Assembly: GCF_014762705.1 (NCBI RefSeq)
Contig: NZ_JABURL010000050.1
Span: 62,001 to 126,000 of the forward strand
DNA from: Cyclobacterium sp.
Lineage (GTDB): Bacteria > Bacteroidota > Bacteroidia > Cytophagales > Cyclobacteriaceae
Length of the DNA: 64,000 nt
Reading direction: 5' to 3'
The notes under the pieces were generated by a model that worked only from the letters and a program-made list of their open reading frames with translations, ran no database searches and was not told where the DNA came from. The position numbers and the translations under genes were made by a program. Each line of letters begins with the position of its first letter. The first letter of the stretch is position 1. Below, in pieces: positions 52,693 to 63,200 of the stretch.

Positions 52693-52850
52693 GGCAGCAT
52701 TATTTTGGGTGCAATCGGATTTAAAACCTGTTTTTATCGGGTACCTCTGACAATATAGGTTTTATTATTTTAATTTATGGGTAATAAACTGGAGATTGAA
52801 TAGTTGCCTGCTGTTCCATCGGTTATTATTTCATTTTTCTTTTCTAAAGG

Positions 52851-53459
52851 CTATAGAGCGGATGTGATTTTGAGAAAGTCCTTGTAGGTGTTTACAAATG
52901 CCTCCTTTTCTTTTTTTTCCTCCAGAATGGGGATCCAAGCCCCATTTACTTTAGCCTCAATAGTAATCATTTCGCTATTCAGCCAATGAAATAATTTTTT
53001 CGCCTTATTCAGGTGTTCGTAGCGGTTGCCCTGAGTAATTTCCAACTTATCGTTAACTTTTTCCTTTGTCACTGATTTTAGTAGCAAGGGTCGCTGCGTT
53101 TCAAGTTGTCCCTGTTGCAGCAGATAAAGAGAGGCAGCATTTTTATTTTTGTGGACGATTATTTCCAGGACCAGGGCATTTTTACTACTGTCTATTTCAA
53201 AACCCTTATGGGTATAGATGTCGATATTGGCTTCAGCCATTCCCCTCACGGCATAGTCGATTCTCCGTATATTTTTAAAAAAAAGCATGCCGGCATCACT
53301 AAGTCTGAATGTGGGGTCTTCTCCTGTGTTATTGGCCCTGCGTTCGTTAAACAAAGAGAGCAGGAGTACCAATCCCAGGGAAGCCAGACCGAATATTTTC
53401 AGTAGCCGGAACATTTCCTGACCCATTTGGTCTTTATTAGCTGGGGAACCATTTACCAT
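52851..53459 (-). CDS. Uncharacterised membrane-anchored protein
   Basis: 202 residues with one N-terminal helix (LLKIFGLASLGLVLLLSLF, about 19-37) and an exported domain containing DYAVRGMAEANIDIYTHKGF and LHWLN-like helices near the end. Alternative starts at Met12 or Met16 are possible. No family recognised. It is divergent from gltX. Confidence 0.6.
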   Translation of the reverse strand: MVNGSPANKDQMGQEMFRLLKIFGLASLGLVLLLSLFNERRANNTGEDPTFRLSDAGMLFFKNIRRIDYAVRGMAEANIDIYTHKGFEIDSSKNALVLEIIVHKNKNAASLYLLQQGQLETQRPLLLKSVTKEKVNDKLEITQGNRYEHLNKAKKLFHWLNSEMITIEAKVNGAWIPILEEKKEKEAFVNTYKDFLKITSAL

Positions 53460-53551
53460 CAGGTATATTTAACAGCTTTCAGGCCCATTTGGTTTGCCTT
53501 AAAAAGCCCAAGACTTTGTCCAGGAAACCATCGAATTCCTTATTTATTGCT

Positions 53552-53559
53552 TATCTTTG
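53552..53559 (+). promoter_or_regulatory. -7 box for gltX
   Basis: TATCTTTG matches TAnnTTTG exactly and lies 28 nt before the ATG at 53588. No TTTG is found at the expected -33 position. Confidence 0.5.
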
Positions 53560-53587
53560 CCCTCTTAAATGAAATTGATGCCTATTT

Positions 53588-55123
53588 ATGAGTAAAGAAG
53601 TACGTGTAAGATTTGCCCCCTCCCCTACGGGAGCTCTACATATTGGTGGTGTAAGAACTGCTTTGTACAACTACCTTTTTGCCCGCAAAAAGGGTGGTAA
53701 GTTTTTGTTGAGAATCGAAGATACAGATCAAAACCGTTTTGTACCCGGAGCGGAGGATTACATCAAAAGTTCTTTGGATTGGATCGGAATTGCCCCGGAC
53801 GAAAGCCCTTGGAATCCAGGTGATTGTGGTCCTTACAGGCAGTCCGAGCGAAAGCCCATGTACATGGAATACGCCAGGTATCTTTTGGAGCAGGGTCATG
53901 CCTATTATGCCTTTGATACTTCAGAGGAGCTGGATGCCATGCGGCAACGCCTGACTGCGGCCAGGGTTGTTTCTCCACAGTACAATTCCATTACCCGTAC
54001 TCAAATGAAGAACTCACTCACCCTACCCGCAGATGAGGTGAAAGCAAGGCTTGATTCCGGAGATCCCTATGTGATTCGAATCAAGATACCCCGAAAAGAA
54101 GAAGTCCGGTTAAACGATATGGTCAGAGGATGGGTGATGGTACATTCCAATTCATTGGATGACAAGGTGTTGATGAAGTCAGACGGTATGCCCACTTACC
54201 ACCTGGCCAACATTGTGGATGATCACCTGATGGGCATTACCCATGTGATCCGGGGTGAGGAATGGTTGCCCTCGGCACCCCTTCATGTGCTTTTATACAA
54301 ATATCTTGGATGGGAGGACAGCATGCCCGAGTTTGCTCACCTACCTCTTTTGTTAAAACCTGACGGGAACGGTAAGCTTTCCAAGCGGGATGCAGAAAAG
54401 CATGGTTTTCCTATTTTTCCATTAAACTGGACCGATCCCATTTCGGGAGAATTGGTGGATGGGTTTAGAGAATCCGGTTACCTTCCGGAAGCTTTCCTTA
54501 ATTTCCTTGCGTTTTTGGGCTGGAACCCTGGAGATCAACGGGAGCTTTTTACTTTGGACGAGCTGGTTGAAGCGTTTTCCATTGAAAGAATTGGAAAATC
54601 CGGGACCAAATTTGACATCAATAAAGCCAAATGGTACAACGAGCAATACCTGAGAAATAAGAGCGATAAAGTTTTGGCTGAATACCTGTTGGCTGACCTG
54701 AAAAAGGAAAATATTTCCGTTTCCCAGGAAAAAGCAGAGAAAATCGTCGCTGTAATGAAAGAAAGAGCTACTTTTCCTTCAGATTTATGGCAGGAGGGGA
54801 GGTTTATGGTATTTGCACCCAAAAAATTTGATGAGCAGGTGGCTGCCAAAAAGTGGAACCAGGATGCCATAAAGGTATTGACGACCTTTAGAGTTAAGTT
54901 GGCCGCAATTGATGCAGTGTTAACAGCCCAATTGGCCAGAGAAATGCTGGGAGAAGCCGCTGCCGCTGAGGGCATTAAATTGGGAAAGGTGATGCAAGCT
55001 GTAAGGCTGGCCATTACCGGAGTTGGTGCAGGACCGGATCTGATGCAGATTTTTGAGATATTAGGCAAAGAAGAACTGATCAAAAGAATTGATTTTGCGT
55101 TAGATAATATAGTAGCCAGCTAA
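53588..55123 (+). CDS. gltX: Glutamyl-tRNA synthetase
   Basis: 511 residues. Class I synthetase with the HIGH-type SPTGALHIGGVRTALYNYLF near the N-terminus and the KMSKS-type KLSKRDAEKHG mid-protein. The insert around 290-330 and the anticodon-binding C-terminal helices are typical of Bacteroidota GltX. It charges tRNA-Glu, an essential step for translation. A small charged protein gene follows 45 nt later. Confidence 0.97.
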   Translation: MSKEVRVRFAPSPTGALHIGGVRTALYNYLFARKKGGKFLLRIEDTDQNRFVPGAEDYIKSSLDWIGIAPDESPWNPGDCGPYRQSERKPMYMEYARYLLEQGHAYYAFDTSEELDAMRQRLTAARVVSPQYNSITRTQMKNSLTLPADEVKARLDSGDPYVIRIKIPRKEEVRLNDMVRGWVMVHSNSLDDKVLMKSDGMPTYHLANIVDDHLMGITHVIRGEEWLPSAPLHVLLYKYLGWEDSMPEFAHLPLLLKPDGNGKLSKRDAEKHGFPIFPLNWTDPISGELVDGFRESGYLPEAFLNFLAFLGWNPGDQRELFTLDELVEAFSIERIGKSGTKFDINKAKWYNEQYLRNKSDKVLAEYLLADLKKENISVSQEKAEKIVAVMKERATFPSDLWQEGRFMVFAPKKFDEQVAAKKWNQDAIKVLTTFRVKLAAIDAVLTAQLAREMLGEAAAAEGIKLGKVMQAVRLAITGVGAGPDLMQIFEILGKEELIKRIDFALDNIVAS

Positions 55124-55168
55124 TGGTTATTGTGCCGATGATGAAATCATGATTAAACGAACAGCGTT

Positions 55169-55366
55169 ATGGCTAAAAAGACAAAAAAGAAAGAGACACC
55201 AAGGGTTAATGAAGAATTGGAGGGTTTCAATATGAATATCAATTCTTTTGGAGAAATTTCCAGTTCATTTTCTATTGACAAGATCAATGAATTCCTTAAT
55301 AAAAATGTGGATGATAAAAAATTAAGGGATAGAGAGGAAGGAAAGGACGAAAAAAAGGAAAGTTAA
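55169..55366 (+). CDS. Small charged conserved-looking protein
   Basis: 65 residues, rich in Lys and Glu at both ends (KKTKKKETPRVNEELEGFN; KLRDREEGKDEKKES), with a central LEGFNMNINSFGEISSSFSI. No known domain. The central stretch looks constrained, so it is probably a real gene between gltX and the barrel gene. Confidence 0.6.
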   Translation: MAKKTKKKETPRVNEELEGFNMNINSFGEISSSFSIDKINEFLNKNVDDKKLRDREEGKDEKKES

Positions 55367-55393
55367 GAACGAAAACGATTTTTCTTTTTCTAT

Positions 55394-56032
55394 ATGAAAA
55401 TCTGGGGGTCTCTATTTTGTATTATTTTTTTGTCCTGCAGCGGGATCAGTGCCCAAACGAGTGTAGGGGTTAAAGCGGGATATACCAGCTCCAGTGCCTC
55501 CTATAGGGTTACTTTAGGCAGTTTTCCAAGAAGTGTGACCGGAATTTCCGCTCCATCCTACAGTCTGGTCATTGAACAATTTTTTGAAAAAAATGCAGGA
55601 GCCCAGATTGAATTCCAATTCCTGACAACAGGTTATGCTGCTACGGATACCATCAACATGGGAAATGAAACCCAATTTGATTACATGAAAATCCCGATTT
55701 TATCTAATTTTTATTTGGGGAATTCCGGGAGGTTTCACATCAAGCTTGGACCACACTTGGGATATTTGCTGGAAGCCAGGGATGTAAACAGGGTAGTGGA
55801 AGGTGAGCTGGTAATACCCACCTATGGGCAGGCAGCTGACCGCCCCAGAAAAATCATGTATGGGCTGACTGCCGGCGTAGGATTGTCTAAATTATTTGGA
55901 AAGCATACCCTTCAGGGAGAGGTCCGTTATTCTTATGAATTCGGAAGGCCGGAATCGCAAGAAAGGATATTTGACATTAACTTCACCCAATTGGAGTTTT
56001 CTCTGGCTTATCTTTTTAGGGTACTTCAATAA
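55394..56032 (+). CDS. PorT-like outer membrane beta-barrel protein
   Basis: 212 residues with a signal peptide (SLFCIIFLSCSGISAQ) followed by GVKAGYTSSSASY and alternating strands (FHIKLGPHLGYLLEAR; GLTAGVGLSKLFGKHTLQGE) ending in FSLAYLFRVLQ. The pattern fits outer membrane beta-barrel_2 (PorT family). A passive pore or assembly role is possible. Function unknown. Confidence 0.75.
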   Translation: MKIWGSLFCIIFLSCSGISAQTSVGVKAGYTSSSASYRVTLGSFPRSVTGISAPSYSLVIEQFFEKNAGAQIEFQFLTTGYAATDTINMGNETQFDYMKIPILSNFYLGNSGRFHIKLGPHLGYLLEARDVNRVVEGELVIPTYGQAADRPRKIMYGLTAGVGLSKLFGKHTLQGEVRYSYEFGRPESQERIFDINFTQLEFSLAYLFRVLQ

Positions 56033-56327
56033 AGTTAAACTATCATCTAACCCAACCTCTATCTTTCTGATAATTTGACATTTGTTATCAAAATAGATAA
56101 TTGGAGCCCCGCTCATTGATGAACTAAGTTCGATTCAATTGCGTTAAAAAACCGTGATAGGTAGACCTAACATTTTAAAAAACGCAGCAATCGGGATGAG
56201 GTTGTGGTGATTTCAACATATTGATTTATAGGTGTTTAATAAATACCTCATCTGCATACGGAATGACCTAGGGATGTAGAGAATGGGAACGAATAAAAAA
56301 GCGGAGTCACAAAAACACGAAGTAATA
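56033..56327. other. Intergenic region after the barrel gene
   Basis: About 295 bp with no supported gene. The stretch GGAGTCACAAAAACACGAAG (56304-56323) and a nearby GC-poor block around 56190-56240 look like dispersed-element remnants, but no open frame or terminal repeats were found. Confidence 0.4.
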
Positions 56328-56363
56328 TCAAAAAAGCCATTTCTGATCATCAGAAATGGCTTT
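56328..56363 (-). terminator. Terminator of the second SusC/SusD operon
   Basis: A 15-bp perfect stem, AAAGCCATTTCTGAT/ATCAGAAATGGCTTT (56333-56363), with T-run on the minus strand. It follows the SusD gene closely. Confidence 0.88.
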
Positions 56364-56390
56364 CTATCTATTTGCACTTATTTATTGACA

Positions 56391-57767
56391 TCAATTTTCA
56401 ACATATATATCCCAATTCACTTCTGATTGTGGATGTGGAAACTGCCTAAACACGGATCCCTGGTCAAAGGAAGTATTGATCTCATCCAAACGGTCATACC
56501 TTCTGGCGTCAATCCAACGATGTCCCCAGGGTTCTGCCCATAGGGAGTATCTTCTTTGATACAGTATTTCATCTATCAGGCTCTCCTGATCAGTACCACC
56601 GGTATAATCACCTATTTCGGCCGCGTTTCGGATCACATTGATGGCAGCAACAGCCAGGTCTGATTCTCCCAGTTGGGCATGGGCTTCAGCTTTTAGCAAT
56701 ACCAATTCCTCATTTCTGATAAATGGAATAGGAGTGGTATTGTTTGGCCAGCGGTTGTCCTGGTGCGTACCTACCAGGGGAGTGGCATCAGTTGTAACGA
56801 CGACAGGATCTTCACGCTCATAGAATTTTTCAGCTACCCTGGCATCACCTTCGGTCGCATCTTCCAGCAGGGAAGGGTGAACCACGATAATGGTATTGAT
56901 AGCCGCATCCCTGATATAAAATAAAGGATTAAATTCATCAGGTGGACCATTGTAGGGGTGAGCCGGTCCTACATCTAAATCACCTTCCAGATCCATAAAG
57001 GAATTGTTCAAGGCGGCCAAAACACCTTCCCAGTCCTCCAGATAGGCATTGTTTCTGGCCAGAATGGCATTGGTTACTTCCCGTAGCGCATCAATGGATG
57101 CATATCCTTCAAAGCCCGGAGTCAGCGTAAATGGAAAATCCCCACTTGCTGAGGCAAACAATTGATCAGCTTCGTTTAGCAGGGCACGGGAATGCTGCAT
57201 GGCTTCCTCATAGCTAACATAAGGTCCCGGATTTAAAGGGTCTTCCACGTCAATCCTGATGCCATTATCATATACAAAATTTGCAGGGATCATGAATTGA
57301 TACCCCTGTATCATGCGCCCGAAACCTGAAATTGCCGCTTGCTCTGCAGCTGAAAGTACATTGGTATTTTCGGCAGCCGAGATCAGGACTTCTGCCTGCC
57401 GGATAGCCTGGTAAGGATCGGCCCAGGAACCTCCTCCTGTGGTGCCAAAACCAAAATAGATTCGGTCAGGTTCCCGTCCCGCCTGTCCAAGCCAATCGGT
57501 TTGGAATCGGGGGTCCGACCCATTCAAATACCATATTTCTCTTCCAAAGGTATTCCAGGCACGGGATACATTAGTGACATAATCCCTGTGACGGGACTCC
57601 AGACCTGTCACCAGAAATTGGATTTGGGACCGGCTGGCATTTTCACTGACACTTCCTACGGAAGGGTTGTTCGGATCATCTATTTGATCCAATTGCAATG
57701 GGTTACAGCTTGCAACAAAAAGTGCGGCTATTGCTGTAAATCCGATATATGATTTTATCTTTTTCAT
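56391..57767 (-). CDS. SusD/RagB-type lipoprotein (second pair)
   Basis: 458 residues from ATG 57767 (MKKIKSYIGFTAIAALFVASC, lipobox Cys near 21); upstream ATG 57776 and the open frame to 57797 are alternatives. SusD features: YQFMIPANFVYDNGIRIDVE, TPR-like helices, and C-terminal LIDEILYQRRYSLWAEPWGH with RRYDRLDEIN. It is shorter than the first SusD (566 residues) and of a different subgroup. It is translated right after the SusC gene ending at 57787. Confidence 0.9.
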   Translation of the reverse strand: MKKIKSYIGFTAIAALFVASCNPLQLDQIDDPNNPSVGSVSENASRSQIQFLVTGLESRHRDYVTNVSRAWNTFGREIWYLNGSDPRFQTDWLGQAGREPDRIYFGFGTTGGGSWADPYQAIRQAEVLISAAENTNVLSAAEQAAISGFGRMIQGYQFMIPANFVYDNGIRIDVEDPLNPGPYVSYEEAMQHSRALLNEADQLFASASGDFPFTLTPGFEGYASIDALREVTNAILARNNAYLEDWEGVLAALNNSFMDLEGDLDVGPAHPYNGPPDEFNPLFYIRDAAINTIIVVHPSLLEDATEGDARVAEKFYEREDPVVVTTDATPLVGTHQDNRWPNNTTPIPFIRNEELVLLKAEAHAQLGESDLAVAAINVIRNAAEIGDYTGGTDQESLIDEILYQRRYSLWAEPWGHRWIDARRYDRLDEINTSFDQGSVFRQFPHPQSEVNWDIYVEN

Positions 57768-57786
57768 AACTTTCATCGTTTTGGAG

Positions 57787-60756
57787 TTAAAAATCAAGAT
57801 TTACGTGAAAGAAAACCCTTCTTGGGGTTGGATAAGGAGCAATATCTACGTTATTGTCCACAGACCTGGCACCAAAAGTGGATGTTTCCGGATCATATCC
57901 TTCATAGTCGGTGAAAAGGAAAGCATTGTTAACCGACAGACCAAAACGGATACTTTCCAGGGCATTACCAAAGGTGTTGGTTACAGAGGCCTTGGGAAGG
58001 GTATAGTACAGGCCGATTTCCCTTACCTTTACGAATGAGGCATCCTGCACCCATCTTCCGGCATTGTTGTAGGGCTCCGGAGGTCGTTGTCTTCCGTTGG
58101 GAACTCCATCACCATTATCATCGTCAAACCATCCGTTTGTCGTTCCACCGGAATCTGAAAGAAAGGACGTCAGGTTGATATTTTCACCTCCTTGTCGCCA
58201 TTCCACCAAGAAAGACAATTCCAGATTATTGTAAATTCTCATGGTATTGTAGAAGGAAGTATTGAATTTGGGTTGGGCATTTCCCCAAACCGTAAATCCA
58301 CTGGGGTGATCAGGATTTGCAGGTGTTCCCACGATGGTAGTTGGCGCAAAGCCTTCCGCATAGTAGAAAGTTCCCAATGCAGGACCGAAAGCACCTTGAG
58401 TATATTGTGGGATACCCAATCTTGTCATGTTTACCCTGTTTTGCCAATACATGATTCTTGAGAACCAGTTGAAGTTGGCCTGATCTACGACAGTTCCGGA
58501 AAGGCTCAATTCCAATCCCTTGTTCTGCAGTTCTGCCTCATTGCTGGGTATGGTAGTTACACCTGTGGATGGCGCAAGGTTAAGGTCCTGAATATTGTTT
58601 TGGGTATTTTTAATGTAGTAGGTCGCCTCTAAAGCAAATCGGTTGTTTAAAAACCCAAGGTCTACTCCAAACTCCAATTCAGTAGCTGTTTCTGGTCTGA
58701 TTTGGGTGTTTCCGATCTGAGTACCTACTACCGAACCCAAAAGCCCACCTATATTGGCTCCTTCCAGTCTGGAAAAAGTATTTCCAAAAGCTACAGGTCC
58801 AGCCGTTTCACCATAGGCTATCCTGGGTTTCAGTTGATTGATGAAACTGGAATTCCAGAAATCAAAATTCCCAAGATTAAAAGCTACCGAAGCTCTTGGG
58901 AAGGCATAAAACTGGGAGGGATCACCATTTAAGGTGGATTTGTCCCATCGTACGCCTACCGTACCAATGATTTTATCCTCAAAGTTGGCTTCCTGTTGCA
59001 GGAATATACCCGCTTCCTGAACTTCACTGATAAATTGATCGGCGATTTCCTGGACGGATGCTTGTTGCAGGTTTGTTTGACCGGGTACCAAACCCCGTCC
59101 CCTGTTGAATAACTGGCTGTTATTAAAGTCCAACCTTACCAAACCAGCCTGGGAGTTCATATTGATGCTACCCAGATTGAAATTATAAACCAATGCTGCC
59201 TGGAAATTGGTGTTGAAACTTTCCTGTTTTCCCCAGAACACATCTCCCGGATTGGCTTGCCCTCTCTGGTACTGAAGAGACTCCGGTAAATAAATCAATG
59301 TTGAGTTTTGAAGAAAATCCAGGCCACCGGCCACATTGGCTTTCAGGAAGCTGTTGCTGTTGCTGAACAGGTCAATGTCCAGTGTAAAAGCCTGAACAAA
59401 ACGTTGTACATCTGATCTGTTTTCCGCATTATCTGTGACAGCTGCTGGGTTCTCACTAAAATATGGATTGGTAGGGTAATTTCCATTTTCATCAGGTCGG
59501 ATGTCAAAATAATTTGGAATATAGGCAATGCTGTAGCCTATACTTGCACCTGAATTATTCTGATTACCTGTAAACCCCCTGTCTGAAGTTGACTTGATGT
59601 AATTGGAAGAGACTCCCAATTTGATTTTTTCGGTGATTTTATGATCCAGATTTGCCCTTACGGAAAAGCGGTCAAAACCGGTATTTTTCACAGTACCATC
59701 CTCTGAATTGATGTTTCCAGAAACATAAAATTTTGTTTTTTCATTACCCCCGGATACCGTTAGGCGGGTATTGCTGAGTAAGGCCGTATTGTTGTAGAAG
59801 TAATCCTCATAATTAATTCTGGTTCCTTCCCTGAAGCGTTCCAGTTCAATGGGTCTCCTGTTTTCAGGGAAAAATGTATTGATTTTTTCCTCACTCCAGC
59901 CATCTACTCCCAAAAGCCTTAAGGGTTGAGCAAAGCCGGTATCCTGAGAAAGAGATACTTTGGTCTTTCCCTCTGCACCCCGCTTAGTGGTAATGATAAT
60001 TACCCCGGCATTGGCCCTGGTCCCATAGATGGCAGCAGCAGAAGGACCTTTAAGCACTTCGATGGTAGCGATGTCGGCCGGATTTAGATCTGCTAGTCTG
60101 TTGGATCCATCATCCTGGCTCTCAGCACCTGCCCCGGTTACTGTCGCACGGCCAGTTCGCTGAAAGGAATTGTTGATATAAACCCCATCCAAAATAATCA
60201 GAGGCTGTGAAGCTCCTGTAAGGCTGGAGATACCCCTCAACTGAATAGAAAGTCCCCCTCCCGGGGCTCCTCCGTTTGACCGGATATTGGCACCGGCAAT
60301 TTTCCCATAAAGTGCCCCATCTGTGGTCTGTATGGTGGTGGTTCCTGTCAATTCCCTGGAAGAAACCGAGGAGACGGCATTGGCCAGGTTTGACCTTTTT
60401 ACAGAAGAAGCCAACCCTGTTACCACCACTTCCTCCAGGTTGGTGGCATCTTCTTTCAGGGATACATTCAGGTTATTGTTGTTGTTTGGTCCTACCTCAA
60501 TGGTCTGACTGAGGTAACCAAGGGATGAAATGACCAATTTGGCGGGGTCATTGTTGTCAAAATTCAGGTTAAACCTTCCGTCCAGGTCCGTAACGGTACC
60601 TCTGGAGGTGTTGCTGACCAGAATACTGGCACCTATCATGGGTTCACCCGTCCGTTCGTCGGAGATAACCCCCGAAACACTGTACTGTGCATGACTCCAG
60701 CCTACAATAAGGGTAGACAGCATCATGACCAATGATAATTGGTAAATTTTAGTCAT
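57787..60756 (-). CDS. SusC/RagA-type TonB-dependent transporter (second pair)
   Basis: 989 residues: signal peptide (about 1-23), carboxypeptidase-D-like domain (SGVISDERTGEPMIGASILV), TonB-box region EEVVVTGLASSV, plug with PLIILDGVYINNS and VLKGPSAAAIYGTRANAGVIIITTKRG, and a barrel ending VFFHVNLDF with the outer-membrane C-terminal Phe. The plug entry lists many Asn and Gln. It works with the SusD protein encoded 20 nt downstream. No associated enzyme genes are nearby, so the substrate is unknown; peptides are possible. Confidence 0.93.
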   Translation of the reverse strand: MTKIYQLSLVMMLSTLIVGWSHAQYSVSGVISDERTGEPMIGASILVSNTSRGTVTDLDGRFNLNFDNNDPAKLVISSLGYLSQTIEVGPNNNNNLNVSLKEDATNLEEVVVTGLASSVKRSNLANAVSSVSSRELTGTTTIQTTDGALYGKIAGANIRSNGGAPGGGLSIQLRGISSLTGASQPLIILDGVYINNSFQRTGRATVTGAGAESQDDGSNRLADLNPADIATIEVLKGPSAAAIYGTRANAGVIIITTKRGAEGKTKVSLSQDTGFAQPLRLLGVDGWSEEKINTFFPENRRPIELERFREGTRINYEDYFYNNTALLSNTRLTVSGGNEKTKFYVSGNINSEDGTVKNTGFDRFSVRANLDHKITEKIKLGVSSNYIKSTSDRGFTGNQNNSGASIGYSIAYIPNYFDIRPDENGNYPTNPYFSENPAAVTDNAENRSDVQRFVQAFTLDIDLFSNSNSFLKANVAGGLDFLQNSTLIYLPESLQYQRGQANPGDVFWGKQESFNTNFQAALVYNFNLGSINMNSQAGLVRLDFNNSQLFNRGRGLVPGQTNLQQASVQEIADQFISEVQEAGIFLQQEANFEDKIIGTVGVRWDKSTLNGDPSQFYAFPRASVAFNLGNFDFWNSSFINQLKPRIAYGETAGPVAFGNTFSRLEGANIGGLLGSVVGTQIGNTQIRPETATELEFGVDLGFLNNRFALEATYYIKNTQNNIQDLNLAPSTGVTTIPSNEAELQNKGLELSLSGTVVDQANFNWFSRIMYWQNRVNMTRLGIPQYTQGAFGPALGTFYYAEGFAPTTIVGTPANPDHPSGFTVWGNAQPKFNTSFYNTMRIYNNLELSFLVEWRQGGENINLTSFLSDSGGTTNGWFDDDNGDGVPNGRQRPPEPYNNAGRWVQDASFVKVREIGLYYTLPKASVTNTFGNALESIRFGLSVNNAFLFTDYEGYDPETSTFGARSVDNNVDIAPYPTPRRVFFHVNLDF

Positions 60757-61044
60757 AGAAATAAGTTTAGATTAAGGATTAGGTTACTAAGTTTTAAATT
60801 TTAAGGCATAATTTTGTTTTTTATTATTAATTCAATGCTTTTTACAATTATATGAATTTTATCTTTATTTTTAATTTTGTAGTCCATATAATTTAAACCT
60901 ATAAAAGGCTTTTATGCCTTATTTTGTTTAAGAAAGGGTTTTATTTTTTTTTAAAGTTGACTGTAATCCGCATTCAGGGGGAAAAAGTAGATCAAAAAAA
61001 CGAAAATTCCAGCCTACATTAAGTAGCAAAGGTCACATTATGAA

Positions 61045-61971
61045 TCAAGTTTGTCTGATAAATTGAATATTCCGCTTTAATCCTTCCCATTTGCTGCGTT
61101 TTAAGGCCGACTTTTTAAAAACCCGGCTAAAAGTTTCTTTGGTCATTTCCTGCCAATCCAGGGCTTCCAGCTCTGGATGGGGTAAAAATTCAGGTTCCTG
61201 ATGAGGTCTTGAAAAGCGGTTCCACGGGCAAACATCCTGACATATGTCACAACCAAAGGCCCAATTTTCCATTTTTCCCTTAAATTCAGTGGGAATTTCT
61301 TCCTTCAGTTCAATGGTAAGGTAGGAAATGCATTTGGAGGCATCCACCAGGTTGTCCTGAACAATGGCATCGGTAGGGCAGGCATCGATACAGCGTGTAC
61401 AGGTCCCGCAATAATCTTTGGTAACGGGGTTGTCATAATTAAGTGGAAGGTCGATGATCAACTCCGCAAGAAAAAAAAAACTACCGCTGTTTTTATTGAG
61501 CAGCAGGCTGTTTTTGCCCGTCCAGCCCAGGCCAGCTTTTTGGGCCCACTGTCTTTCCATGACAGGTGCACTATCCACGAAAACCCTGCCATCGATCTCA
61601 CCAATTTCATCCCTGAGGATTTCCAAAAAGTTTTTGAGTTTGTCCCTGATGACAAAGTGGTAATCTTTCCCATAGGCATATTTGGCAATTTTCAGGTCTT
61701 CTTTCCCTTCAGGTAGCTTTTGTGAAGGGTAATAATTGTACATCAGGCTGATCACCGATTGGGCCTTATCTACCAGTTTTCTGGGATCAAGTCTTTTGTC
61801 AAAATGCCTGGCCATGTAGGCCATTTTTCCATGGTAATTTTTTGCCAGCCAGGCGTCCAGTTTTGGAGCTTCTTCTTCCAGGTATTCCGCTTTGGCAATC
61901 CCGCAATAATCAAAACCCAAATTACGAGCAGTTTTTTTGATCAAATGTGTGTTTTTCTCCTGTAGTTGCAT
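61045..61971 (-). CDS. queG: Epoxyqueuosine reductase
   Basis: 308 residues from ATG 61971 (the frame opens at TTG 61983). Two ferredoxin-type clusters: [15 protein letters not shown] and [11 protein letters not shown], plus the cobalamin-binding [19 protein letters not shown]. It reduces epoxyqueuosine to queuosine in tRNA. It lies 21 nt downstream of ruvB and is probably in the same operon. E. coli QueG is longer at the C-terminus (about 380 residues) because of HEAT-like repeats that are missing here, as in short homologues. Confidence 0.93.
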   Translation of the reverse strand: MQLQEKNTHLIKKTARNLGFDYCGIAKAEYLEEEAPKLDAWLAKNYHGKMAYMARHFDKRLDPRKLVDKAQSVISLMYNYYPSQKLPEGKEDLKIAKYAYGKDYHFVIRDKLKNFLEILRDEIGEIDGRVFVDSAPVMERQWAQKAGLGWTGKNSLLLNKNSGSFFFLAELIIDLPLNYDNPVTKDYCGTCTRCIDACPTDAIVQDNLVDASKCISYLTIELKEEIPTEFKGKMENWAFGCDICQDVCPWNRFSRPHQEPEFLPHPELEALDWQEMTKETFSRVFKKSALKRSKWEGLKRNIQFIRQT

Positions 61972-62004
61972 CTTCAAAATCAATGGGATCCTTCCAGTTC
62001 GAAG

Positions 62005-63042
62005 CTATAAATCAAAAAGACTCCCGGATTGACCCCCAAAATCCGGCTTCAGTTTAAGGTGTTTGTAGGCCAATTCAGTGGCAGTCCTTCCCCTGCTGGT
62101 TCTTTTCAGATAGCCTTCCTGAATCAGGAAAGGTTCATAGACTTCTTCAATGGTTTCTGCCTCTTCTCCACAGGCTGTGGCGATGGTGGAAAGGCCTACC
62201 GGACCTCCGCTAAACTTCTTGATAATCGTCAGAAGAATACGGTTATCCATCTCATCAAGCCCATTTTCATCCACATTCAGGGCATTCAGGGCAATTTTAG
62301 CGATGCCCAGATTGATGCGGCCATCTCCCTTGATCTCTGCAAAGTCCCGTGTTCTCCGGAGTAGCGTATTTGCAATTCTTGGTGTGCCTCTGCTTCTTCT
62401 GGCAATTTCATAGGCGGCTTCTTCATCCAGCGGAGTGCCAAGTATGGAAGCTGATCTTTTGACAATGGTGCAGAGCAATTCCGCATCGTAATACTCCAGT
62501 CTGGCATTGATGCCAAAACGAGCCCTGAGGGGGGATGTAAGCAGCCCCGATCTTGTGGTGGCTCCCACCAGGGTAAAGGGGCTCAGGCTGATCTGCACAG
62601 AGCGGGCATTTGGACCTGAATCCAGCATGATGTCGATACGGAAATCTTCCATGGCTGAATAGAGGTATTCTTCCACAATGGGATTTAAGCGGTGGATTTC
62701 ATCAATGAAAAGCACATCACCATCCTCCAGATTGGTGAGCAGTCCCGCCAGGTCTGAAGGCTTGTCCAGTACCGGGCCAGAGGTAATTTTCAGGCTGGAT
62801 TCCAGTTCATTGGCAATGATATGGCTCAGGGTGGTTTTCCCCAGTCCAGGGGGGCCATGCAACAAGACGTGATCCAGTGATTCGCCACGTTTTTTTGCCG
62901 CCAACACAAATATCTTTATGTTCTCCACAGTCTTTTGCTGACCAGTGAAATCATCAAAGCTTAATGGCCTAAGCGCTTTTTCAATTTCCTTGTCACCGGG
63001 AGCCATGCCCTCCTGGTCTCCGCGCAGATAATCTTCTCTCAT
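62005..63042 (-). CDS. ruvB: Holliday junction helicase RuvB
   Basis: 345 residues. Walker [18 protein letters not shown], Walker [13 protein letters not shown], sensor [19 protein letters not shown] and the C-terminal winged helix ([20 protein letters not shown]). It drives branch migration with RuvA. A TATATTTG box at 63062-63069 lies 20 nt upstream of the ATG. Confidence 0.97.
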   Translation of the reverse strand: MREDYLRGDQEGMAPGDKEIEKALRPLSFDDFTGQQKTVENIKIFVLAAKKRGESLDHVLLHGPPGLGKTTLSHIIANELESSLKITSGPVLDKPSDLAGLLTNLEDGDVLFIDEIHRLNPIVEEYLYSAMEDFRIDIMLDSGPNARSVQISLSPFTLVGATTRSGLLTSPLRARFGINARLEYYDAELLCTIVKRSASILGTPLDEEAAYEIARRSRGTPRIANTLLRRTRDFAEIKGDGRINLGIAKIALNALNVDENGLDEMDNRILLTIIKKFSGGPVGLSTIATACGEEAETIEEVYEPFLIQEGYLKRTSRGRTATELAYKHLKLKPDFGGQSGSLFDL

Positions 63043-63061
63043 ATGATCTTCCTAAGAAGTA

Positions 63062-63069
63062 CAAATATA
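63062..63069 (-). promoter_or_regulatory. -7 box for ruvB-queG
   Basis: The minus strand reads TATATTTG, an exact TAnnTTTG match. No -33 TTTG was found at 19 nt. Confidence 0.5.
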
Positions 63070-63200
63070 GAAAATTCATCCCAGCTTTGCAGACGATAGA
63101 TCAGCCTGCCGGGGAATTGTAAATCAGGATAATGGGTAAAAACGATGAGCAATTAAAAAATAAGAATTAACTTTCGGAAAATTAAAACAAGCCTTGTTTT